A stretch of 64,000 nt of DNA from Plectosphaerella cucumerina. Its lineage: Eukaryota; Ascomycota; Sordariomycetes; Glomerellales; Plectosphaerellaceae. Below, piece after piece: positions 22,079-31,027 of the stretch. Within the stretch, counting starts at the first letter, position 1. Each line of letters opens with the position of its first letter. The notes beneath the pieces are model-generated. The model saw only the letters and a program-made list of their open reading frames with translations, did not search any database and was not told the DNA's origin. A program made the position numbers and the translations under genes. The stretch covers positions 2,542,001 to 2,606,000 of the forward strand of contig JAGPXD010000005.1 in assembly GCA_020746995.1 (NCBI GenBank), given 5' to 3'.

Positions 22079-23202
22079 ATGTCGACGACTGCAGGGTAAA
22101 GCTCTCCTCGCTCATGTCCGGCTTGGAAGCGCACAAGAAGCTGAGATGTCTACGTAGCGCATTCATTGCCGGCGGCATTGCAGCCTGTGGCGCGGTCACG
22201 GCCACGCACCCTTTTGAGACGGTGAAGATCCGGTACGGACTTGCCTCTTCCTCCCCGCCGACCAGCGCGACCAGCTGCTAATTTTGCGCCGAACAGCATG
22301 CAGCTCCAGGGCGAGCTGCAAGACAAGGGCCACCAACCACACAAGTACCGCGGTCCGCTCCAGGGCGTCTCTGTGATCGTCAGAAACGAAGGTGTCCGAG
22401 GCATTTACAGGGGAATTGGAAGCGCGTACATCTACCAGATCCTCCTGAACGGCTGCCGCCTGGGCTTCTACGAGCCAATGCGCAATGGCCTAGCAACGCT
22501 CGTCTTCAAGGATGGAAAGACGCAAAATCTGGGCATCAACATGTTCTGCGGAGCTTCCTCTGGTGTCATTGGCGCTGCCATGGGAAGCCCCTTCTTCCTG
22601 GTCAAGACGAGGCTACAGAGCTTCTCCCCATTCCTGCCCGTCGGCACACAGCACAACTACAAGAACGCTGTGCACGGCTTTACGTCGATCTACAAAGCTG
22701 AGGGCATCACTGGCCTCTATCGCGGAGTTGGCGCTGCCATGATCCGGACCGGCTTTGGAAGCTCAGTTCAGCTGCCGACGTACTTCTTCGCCAAGAGAAG
22801 ACTTGTCAAACACCTTGGCATGGAGGAGGGACCAGCCCTCCATCTCGCCAGTAGCACCGTGAGCGGCTTCGTGGTCTGCTGCGTGATGCACCCTCCTGGT
22901 ATGTCCCTGCCTCACCCCATGGGAGCACTAGCGTGGTGACCACCAACTAACACTTGACCGCAGACACGATCATGTCTCGTCTCTACAACCAGAACGGAAA
23001 CTTGTACAAGGGCGTCTTCGACTGCTTGATGAAGACGGTCCGCACCGAGGGCCTCTTCGCTATCTACAAGGGATTCCTTCCGCACCTCGCCAGAATCCTG
23101 CCCCACACCATCCTGACCCTGAGTCTGGCAGAGCAAACAAACAAGCTCGTGCGCCTGGTGGAAACCCGGATCATTCCTCCAGCGGTCCTGGAGAACCCGT
23201 AA
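22079..23202 (+). CDS. OAC1: Mitochondrial oxaloacetate/sulfate carrier OAC1
   Basis: Preferred model has four exons: 22079-22095, 22158-22232, 22297-22898 and 22964-23202, total 310 residues, starting MSTTAG and running into AFIAGGIAACGAVTATHPFE. If the first intron is retained, the ATG at 22114 opens in the same frame and gives a nine-residue-longer protein (MSGLEAHKKL...). The three mitochondrial-carrier repeats are visible from their PX(D/E)XX(K/R) signatures: HPFETVKIR, SPFFLVKTR and HPPDTIMSR. Each is followed by a Gly-rich loop such as GIYRGIG, GLYRGVG and AIYKGF. Sequence pattern and length fit OAC1, which carries oxaloacetate, sulfate and related anions across the inner membrane. Converges on CTU2. 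Confidence 0.87.
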
Positions 23203-23406
23203 CTGTAGCGGACGTGGGCGGCGGTGTAACTTTATCGGCCTCTTGCATGGGTTTGGGAGTTATCAAGCATATCAGCTTGGGTGCCATTTAGATGGAATCT
23301 TGGGCAGCGTGTAGAATCGAGCGCGAGTTCAAGCCTTAGGATGCGCTGGAACTGGCACGCACATCAATCAATCTGGGTGAATTCGAAGTTGTCTTTTGAT
23401 TGGGCT

Positions 23407-24651
23407 TCAACCGCGAATCGACCGTGTGCACCCGTAGCACAACCTCGTCCCTGACAGAGCGAGTGTTGCATCTCGTGCCTCGCCTATCTCCCCCCTCCAT
23501 CTGTCGTCACCTTGCGAGTCCAGCGGCATGCTGCACATTGCGCAGGGGCTCCCTGTGGGCCTTGACAACTTCTCCGACGTGCGGACGACATTGGCCACGA
23601 CGGAAGGATACCCTGTTTCCACGTCTGCGAAGTATCGTGACATGATATCCTCGATACTCAGCTCTTTGTGCGAGACGACGGTGGCGCCCGTTGCCATATC
23701 GTCGGGGGCCACGAGCTCTCCCATTGAAACGAGGGGCGAGTTGACGTACTGCACCATTTCCTTTCGAAATATGTCTCTCAGAGGGTGATATACTGGCAAC
23801 ACCTTCACCTCTGGCGAGTTGCGTGCCTGGCGGGCACTCCGATTGTCGACGTTCTCTCCTGACACACGCCTCGGGAAAGTAGGTATCGGATAGGGTCCAT
23901 CAGCGATTTGACATGGGATGGCGTAGCCCCTGCCCTTTGCTGTCTCTGCTAGCGTCAGCTCCGCCAAGGCTGTGGTTGTCGTGCCTAGAAGCAGAGCATT
24001 GCTACCTCTTTCGAGGGCCGCCTGCAGAAGGAGATGTCGGACGAAAAGCCGGAGTAGGTCCACGCGGGATGAAACAGACGGCAGGTCCCGAATAAGTTGC
24101 CGCAGCTGACCCAAAGAATCAAGGCCTGCTTGCAAACTCGGAAGAACGGACCAATCAATCGTATCTAGGTCCAACGCTGAAGAGACGGGAACTGATTCGA
24201 ATTGAAGATGGGGGAAGCGTGCGGCGTATCTCTCCAACAAGACCTGGGCAGGGGACTGCTGACCGGCCGGCGTCTCCAAAGAGGTGTCGATATGAACGAT
24301 GGTGAATTCGAAATTGTTCACTGGCTTGTTGGTTTGGAAGAAGCGTGCCTTGCTATCCAGCATGTGCAACAGCCCAGCGGAAGAAGGTCCCAATGACAAA
24401 CCGATCAGGTACTTTGGTTGGAAAGTACGAGGATCGGAAGATGCTTGACGAAGTCCTCTGGCGATGAGTGACTGGTTTTTACCGGGCTTTTGTGTCAAGT
24501 GTTCCACGTAGCAAGAGCTTGATATTGTCAGTGAGATTTCGATAAAGGGTCATCATCGGGGGAGTGAACTCAACTCGCAAAAAGCATCGCCTCGCAGCAA
24601 CAATGTGCCGGGACTGGATTTACAGCGTTTGCAAGGCGTTGAGTCAACCAT
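23407..24651 (-). CDS. NCS2: Cytoplasmic tRNA 2-thiolation protein CTU2/NCS2
   Basis: Two exons, 24651-24575 and 24517-23407, total 395 residues. Exon 1 supplies the N-terminal zinc-binding cysteines (TPCKRCKSSPGTLLLRGDAF, then CDSC after the splice). The main exon carries LIGLSLGPSSAGLLHMLDSK, a degenerate PP-loop lacking the active ATP-binding motif as in all CTU2 proteins. It also has RVDLLRLFVRHLLLQAALE with ALLLGTTTTALAELTL, YHPLRDIFRKEMVQYV and a C-terminal Cys set (PCAMCSMPLD and LCYGC). With CTU1 it adds the 2-thio group to wobble uridine 34 of Lys, Glu and Gln tRNAs. The 57-nt intron uses a GTTGAG donor, less usual than its neighbours. A perfect inverted repeat lies about 80-115 bp upstream of the start. 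Confidence 0.9.
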
Positions 24652-24731
24652 ATTGCTGCTGTTTTTGGTTTTGAGAGCCACGGGGGTTTGCTTTTCGGAT
24701 TATCCTGAATTGTAAGCTTTGCCCGCGAAAA

Positions 24732-24765
24732 GTCACTGCCCCTCCTGGCTTGGCAGGGCAGTGAC
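24732..24765. repeat. Perfect 10-bp inverted repeat, 14-nt spacer
   Basis: GTCACTGCCC (24732-24741) pairs perfectly with GGGCAGTGAC (24756-24765). It lies about 80-115 bp upstream of the CTU2 ATG. Could be a hairpin or a dimer binding site; it shares the TCACTG...CAGTGA core with a second palindrome at 59292-59314. Confidence 0.55.
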
Positions 24766-24849
24766 GCCAAAACTTCACTGTCCGTGGAGGTTGTGACCCA
24801 CATTGTAGATGCCGGTGGTAGCGCGGGCGAGGTAGGTCGAGGCTAGTAC

Positions 24850-25110
24850 TAACAGCCTTGAGAATTGAAATCCGGATTATACACTAGAAGTAGAGCTCCT
24901 CGGAGTTATATGAGTATACTACTTAGCTACGAGCTTAATAAGCTAGTACATCTAGTACTTATACTTTTTCAAAGTAGTTTATTATAAACTTATGATATGA
25001 GACTAATAAGAGTACAGACTTCCTAGCAAAGTAACAAATACATAGAATAGATAATATCCCAATGCATTCTTCAAGCTAAATAAATGCGCACTTGGAATAT
25101 ACTCTCCACG
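24850..25110. repeat. AT-rich island (possible RIP relic)
   Basis: 24961-25020 has 14 G/C of 60 by hand count, TA-rich with many short CTAG/CTAATA-like words and no open frame. It resembles the other islands; degraded repeat is inferred. Confidence 0.45.
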
Positions 25111-25633
25111 TACCTATACGTTTGTTGGCAACCTATCAAGGTGTGCTGCGCCCCGCGTGTGTGGCTGCGCCGAGTGGCAGGGTGCCGGTATCTTGAAACG
25201 GGCGGCTTCGCCTGTGCAGATCAGACGAGCTAGGAAAGCTTAGCCTGTGGACTAATGTATCCAAGCATATCCCGTCCCCGCCAGGAGACATTCCAACTCT
25301 CCCCTGACTCCAGCAACGCCAACGAGTAACCCCGACTGTACCGCGACAGCCGCCTCCCTCCCCCCCGACCGAGACCTCATCTGCTCCTACATCTCGACAA
25401 CAACACCAGCTCCTCCTTGTCGCCAAGTCATACGACGAGGATCAAGGCAAGCGACAGACTGCAGCTCGCCCCAACCTGGGCCTTGACGACAAATGACACC
25501 TGCTCTCCCATACAGGCCAGCAGCGAAACATCACGATAATACGTAGGCCTAGGAAGCCGGTCATCGGAGGCCAAGCCGAACCTCGCTTCTCCCCTTGTCT
25601 ACGAACCCGAACATCCGAAAAGTCTACTTCAAA

Positions 25634-26944
25634 ATGGCCGAAATACAACTCCCAATACGCCCGGTCCTCCCAGCCAACACAAAGGACACTACAATCTCGC
25701 AGTCATTCGTCAATTTGCCGCTGAATACAGCAAATCCAAGCTCCGAAGCCCGGGCGCACCTCGATCCTTTTACTTCGCCCGTGAACCAGAATGGCAGCTT
25801 CGAGTTCGATCGGGTCGTGAAGAGCGGTACGCTTCACAAGCGGACACAGAAGACCAAGGTATGGCCCTTCTGGCACCATGGCCGTTTGGCTTCCTCGTGA
25901 CTGACATATCTTTCCTTCTAGACCTGGAAATCTGTTTTCCTCGTCCTGCGCCCGAACGCGATATCCATGTATAAGTCCGATGCCGAAACGAAACTCCGTC
26001 ACAAGCTGCACCTTTCAGACCTGACCGCCGTCGCATTGCTCAAGGACCCGAAACAAAAACGAAAGCACGTCTTTGGTCTGTTCTCTCCTGCAAAGAACTA
26101 CCACTTCCAAGCCAGCAGCGACCAAGAAGCCGAAGAATGGGTCAATTTGATCAGGTCACACGCCAGGATAGACGAAGAAGAAGAAGAGATGCTCCTGGCC
26201 AGCCCCATAGGCCAACGTAACTCATTCATGGTTGCGACGAGCGCGAGCCCGAACAAGATGGCCGACATCAGTCTACACGAGAGAGCTGCCTCGAGCGCAC
26301 CTAAGGGTTTCGGCCCGCCAGCCCCCCAATTTGCTATATCCGAAGCTCGAAGATCATCACACGTACCCGATTCGTCTGGCTATTCTGGCAACGAGCTAGC
26401 ATCTCATTCCGACTTTTCCGACTCGGACGTCCAGCGGCTTCAAGGCATGTCCATCGAAGACCTACCCGTAAATTCCGCGACCGGAGCTTGCACTGTGACA
26501 ACACCAGATACGTCGGACCGGCCAGGCCTGCCTGATCGCAACTTGAGTCAGGCCAGTGGTCTGAATCTCGAGCAAGATCCCGATCGGGTCATATGGCAAG
26601 GCTGGCTCTGGCTGCTGCGAAACAAAGGAGGCGTGCGGCAATGGAAGAAATACTGGGCTTTGCTGCGGCCGAGGAACTTCATTCTCTACAGGGATGAGTC
26701 GGAGTACACCGCAAAGTTCATCCGGCCCATGTCGGCCATTATCGACGTTGTCGACATCGACCCCGTCAGCAGGACCAAAATCAACTGCCTCCAATTAATC
26801 ACCGAGGAGAAGAGCTACAGGTTCTGCGCACTCGACGAAGAGTCACTCATCCATTGCTTGGGTGCTTTCAAGAGTCTGATAGCCAAGCGGAAGGAGCTAG
26901 AGGCGCGCGCTGCCGCGGCCGCGTCCTCGAGGGACCCGGTTTGA
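25634..26944 (+). CDS. Dual PH-domain protein (OPY1-like)
   Basis: Two exons, 25634-25858 and 25922-26944, total 415 residues. The first pleckstrin-homology domain (about 58-160) begins VVKSGTLHKRTQKTKTWKSV and ends in the conserved Trp helix AEEWVNLIRSHARI; the intron falls inside it. A Ser-rich linker (about 165-285) follows. The second PH domain (about 288-400) runs from VIWQGWLWLLRNKGGVRQWK through WALLRPRNFILYRDE to LIHCLGAFKSLIAKR. A short charged/Ala-rich tail closes the protein. The tandem arrangement and length match yeast Opy1, a sensor of PI(4,5)P2 and its kinase at the plasma membrane; that function is from the yeast homologue only. Divergent from CTU2. Confidence 0.82.
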
Positions 26945-27779
26945 AGCCGCAAGAGCCGGCGAACCAGGGTGCCTAGATTTACGGCGCCTGGACGCGAAAT
27001 GCGGCTACTTTCTCAAGGGCAGCGGGCATGGCCCGACACTGGTCTCAGGGAAGCATAGTGGAGAGAGCACAGCTTGAGAAATTTACGATCAACACGTTTC
27101 CCATTTGTTTCAGCTGTTGCCCTAGATGTCGACTGGTCCTGGCCCCAACGCCTTTGCGCGCCGGAGCCCCCTCAACATTATGGCGCTTCACGCCGCCGAT
27201 GAAGACCGTCAATGGTGACCGTAAACGCCACGGGCTCTCTTCCTACAGCCGCCAAACCAATCGATTCGCGCCAGACCAAGTCGCCAAGCGCATGTTTCAT
27301 CAGGCATGTGGCTCGCTTTCAGAATGACTGCACAGTACTACCCTGTGGAGGCGAACGCCATCCTATCCTGCCAACGCCTCTGGCCGAGTTGCCATGGCGT
27401 AGTATGATTGGTGCTCAACACCACACCCATCATTTCAGCACTCCTCCAATCATTTTGTTCAAGTGCCCACGGAGGCTGCTGGCATCTCCTTTCAAGGTCA
27501 GTATAGGGGCTACTTGCTTCATGGGACCTGTTCCGAGGTAGCATAGAGGAATCTTTTTCGGTGCGATGTTTGGCTACTTGCAGCAGATGACTGCTGTCGG
27601 ACGGTCGAGGTGATCGTCTCGTGCCACATGTGAACTGAGCTTGACGGCGTGTGATCAACTTCGATAGTCCCTTATAAACCACTCTTCCCCTTTTCGCGGT
27701 CGATGGGACCGGTCTTGCCTGTCGACGAGATCTCCATGCGTGCCATCGCCAGACGGCATCTGGATAATTTGGCCTCAAT
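26945..27779. other. Intergenic region with GH5 promoter
   Basis: 835 bp, no credible gene. A TATAAA box near its right end is listed separately. Confidence 0.6.
27673..27678 (+). promoter_or_regulatory. TATA box of the GH5 gene
   Basis: TATAAA about 105 bp upstream of the GH5 ATG, at a position normal for fungal TATA boxes. Few other genes in the window have such a clear one, fitting a regulated secreted enzyme. Confidence 0.5.
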
Positions 27780-29092
27780 ATGACCTGCCTAGCAGCGCTG
27801 CTCTTAGTAGCTTGTGTTCTGTCTGCAGCTATCGACCATGCCGCTGCCTACCGGCCTTCTTTGCCTCTCTTCTCCTCCAGCCGATGGATAGTCGACGCCA
27901 AAAATGAACGTGTCAAGCTTCGCTGCATCAACTGGGCTGGACACATGGAAGTCAACATCCCCGAGGGCCTACAACACCAATCCATCGAAACTATCGCGGA
28001 CTGGATCGCCGGTGAAGGCTTCAACTGTGTTCGCCTGACATTCTCCATCGATCATGCTTTGAGCCCTCACGTTCTGGTCAAGGATGGATTCCGGAACGGC
28101 GCCATGGAGAGCGGTGTCGACGAGACAGCGCTGATGAAGCTCTACGAGCAAGCCGTTGAACGCAACCCGTTCCTCGCGCATGCGACACAGCGGGATGTCT
28201 TTGACAAAGTCATCGAGTCTCTATGGGAGAGGGACGTCATGACACTGCTGGACAACCACATCTCCCGCGCCGGCTGGTGCTGCGACCTGTAAGTGCATGG
28301 CCATCACGGCCTGTATGGCTCCCGTGCTGACATTCATCCAGAGGAGATGGAAATGGCTGGTGGAAGGATGCCCGCTTCTACTGGGCAGCCAACAGCCGCT
28401 ACTTTGACACGAAGAATTGGCTCGACGGACTCACCTCCATCTCCACATGGGCGGCAAAGCACCAGGGCGTCGTTGGGCTTGGCATCCGGAATGAGCTCCG
28501 CGCGACATGGACTCAGATACCATTCGCAGCGGCTGACTGGTACAGCTTTGTCACGAGGGGGGCCAAGGCGGTGCATACGGCTGCTCCCCATCTTCTGGTG
28601 GTCATCGGCGGCCTCAACTCCGCAACTGACTTTACTCCGTTGCGAACACGCGCTCTTGATGTCTCGGGCTGGCCACAGAAGACCGTCTGGGAAGCGCACG
28701 ACTACGCCTTCACGGTGACAACACCTGATATCGGGGGAAACTGCGACGCACAGCGAGCACAGTACGGACTGCTCTACGGCTTCGTCCTGGAGCAAAACAA
28801 GCCGTACACCGGGCCGCTCTGGATGTCCGAGTTCGGGGTTGACATGACCGGAGGGAGAGAGAGTGGCCTTAGCGAGGAGCACTATGCGTACTTGAAGTGT
28901 TTGGTGGGTTGGCTCGAGAGCAACGACGCGGACTGGGCGCTATGGGCTGTCCAGGGCTCATACTACGTGAGAGACCGCAGGATCGACGCTGACGAAACCT
29001 GGGGTGCTCTGGACAGAGGTTGGAACGACTGGAGAAACCCACAGTTCAAGGGGTTGCTAGGAAGGATGTTCAGCACCACACAGAGTCCATGA
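27780..29092 (+). CDS. Secreted glycoside hydrolase family 5 enzyme
   Basis: Two exons, 27780-28288 and 28342-29092, total 419 residues. A signal peptide (MTCLAALLLVACVLSAAIDH) leads into a single TIM-barrel domain with GH5 landmarks. These are RCINWAGHMEVNIPE, GFNCVRLTFSIDHAL, VMTLLDNHISRAGWCC and GNGWWKD. The probable acid/base Glu is in VGLGIRNELRATW, EAHDYAFT is the barrel His/Tyr strand, and the nucleophile Glu is in LWMSEFGVDM. Both catalytic glutamates are present. No carbohydrate-binding module is attached. Substrate (beta-glucan, mannan or other) cannot be read from the sequence. It is the only obvious secreted hydrolase in the window. Its 3' end converges on the Med2-like gene. Confidence 0.88.
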
Positions 29093-29257
29093 GAACGGCC
29101 CAAAACTTGATTTCATGGGAGGTAGCCTGGGAACGGCGTCTCCCACAGCAACTTGAACTCCAAGATGGTGGAGGTTCAGCCGCTACATAGCCCATTGCGA
29201 TCTCGGCGGCAATGTCAACTGAGATTCATTACACCTATTAATACCTTGTGTCGTGGG

Positions 29258-30464
29258 TTACTCGGCAATGTTGAAAAAATCATCGTCGTACTTGACGTCG
29301 TCCATCTCGGTGAAGAACATGCTGTCAAAATTGCTCGAGTCAAGCTCCATGCCGCCATCCCCCCGAGGGTGAACATGTCGTCTAGGTTGTCCGATGCGTC
29401 AGCGTTGGCTCCTTGCGTCTTGTCTTGGGGCGCCGTGGCATTGACCGCAGCGTTCCCCAAGTCCCCGCCAGGGCCAGGGCCAGGGCCAGGGCCGGCTGCT
29501 GCGGCTGCGGCTGGCATGAGGGCATCCGTAGGGAGCATGTTGTCAAGAGAGCTCATGTCCTCGTTTCCAAACGCGGACATGTCCATTTCTGGCTGACGAG
29601 CTCGTGCTGCATCCTGCGACTCGCCGTTGACGGGGGCCAGGCTGAAGGTGATATCCGTAAAGTTGAATTCGCCGGGGTTATTGCCTACTGCGGCACCGCC
29701 GTCGCCAATGTTGAACAAGTCGTCCATCGGCGCCTCGGGGGCCGCAGGGGGAGCCGATGGGTCGGACGTAGATGGCTGCAATGAGTCTGGGGGCGGTGCG
29801 GCTTCCTTTGCGGGCTCCATCGAAGCCTGAGGAGCAGAAGGCGCCATTTCTCGCTTTATCTGGGGCTCGACAGGTGCTATGTCACCGCCCATGTCTGGCA
29901 CGGGGGCCATCGGCGCGGTTGGAGCGCTCGATGCTGAAAGAACCTGATGTGACGGCTTTGCAGGCGCAATGGATGATTCGGGTGTCCGAACAGGCTCCAC
30001 TGGAAACGCTGAGCCTAGATTTGGCATAGGGGCATCGACCGCCATGTCAGGTGCTGTGTAAGATGCATTGCTCATAGACCGAGCTTGGAGATGTTGAAGG
30101 TCTCGTCTCAAGACAGCCTTGGCTCTCATCTGCGGGAGGGTTAGTGCGTCATGGCATACCCTACACGTGTAGGCTGAATCACTGCCCAGGCGTAGCATGA
30201 CTTACAATATCGGTTTCCATGCCATCAAGTGCGCTGTGAAACCCTTCGATGCTGCTGGGCACATGGTTCTGGAGTATGGTCTGGACCACGGCGACGTCGC
30301 GACGACCAGGCTGCTTACTCGCAGCTCGGAGTGCTTTCCCGATTTGAACAATCTTGACGTGTTGTTAGACAAGCGTTGAGGTGTTGAGCTGACATGCAAC
30401 TCACCAGATCATTCAGCATGAACTGAAGGCTGTCAAGGGGGTCAGCTGGCGATCTGTTTGCCAT
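29258..30464 (-). CDS. MED2: Probable Mediator subunit Med2, with an apparent 1-nt frameshift
   Basis: Three exons: 30464-30405, 30352-30206 and 30129-29258. The N-terminus (MANRSPADPLDSLQFMLNDL, then IVQIGKALRAASKQPGRRD and IEGFHSALDGMETDIMRAKA) is helical and fits the filamentous-fungal Med2 domain. The middle is Pro/Ala/Ser-rich, with repeated acidic-aromatic patches such as DDLFNIGDGG. As read, the frame runs to a stop at 29215 (373 residues) with a basic, foreign-looking tail. Adding one G to the G6 run (C6 at 29359-29364) instead gives DDMFTLGGDGGMELDSSNFD and a tail ending FFNIAE, stop at 29258 (359 residues). This restored acidic tail matches the protein's own style, so I annotate that end. 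Med2 belongs to the Mediator tail and receives activator signals. The Med2 name is moderately secure. Confidence 0.6.
29468..29491. repeat. Hexanucleotide microsatellite in the Med2-like gene
   Basis: Four perfect copies of CCAGGG, coding on the minus strand for a Gly-Pro run. Slippage-prone and about 100 bp from the suspected frameshift. Confidence 0.8.
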
Positions 30465-31027
30465 GTTGAGCGGTTGAAATGTGGTGGAGGGTGTTGTCAG
30501 GCTGGTTGGATAAAGGGGAGAAAGTTGTAAGGTGAAGTGAGTTGAGTGCCAGGGCGCTGGCTGGGGTGAGCCAGCAAGGGCCTGGTGCGTATCAGATCCC
30601 TGAGCTGCCCGGTTAGCCACTTGTTTCAGATGGACATCGCTATAGACCATGTATCATACTAGTGAATCCATTGATTTTGTATCAGTACAGGATTCACAGT
30701 TCAGAGATGGACTAGATTGCATCATACTTGTGAACTTCACCTCTCTTCGATGGACCAAGCTTTCTGCCTCAAGCCACTTCACCATGTATTCTTCCTGCCT
30801 TCCTGGATAGTGATAGGGATTTAACCTTGAGTAAGGTCTCACATGCCCCGTTTTGTCCGGCTGATTGTACCCTGGTTTCTTTAGTGGGGTTTGTGGCTCC
30901 CCGAGCTGCAGGCCATGCATCCGTGTGGGTCTCCCGTCTGTGATCTAATGTTTTCTTGCGCTCGTGAAGATGCTCGCAAGACGCAGCTTTCTTCATCAGC
31001 TGCTGCTCGAATCAAGCGGAACCGAGG
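30465..31027. other. Divergent intergenic region Med2 / PPR gene
   Basis: 563 bp with both promoters; no gene recognised. Confidence 0.55.

Larger units (their letters stand above)
24652..25633. other. Divergent intergenic region CTU2 / OPY1-like
   Basis: 982 bp holding both promoters, the inverted repeat 24732-24765 and an AT-rich island (24850-25110). No gene recognised. Confidence 0.6.
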
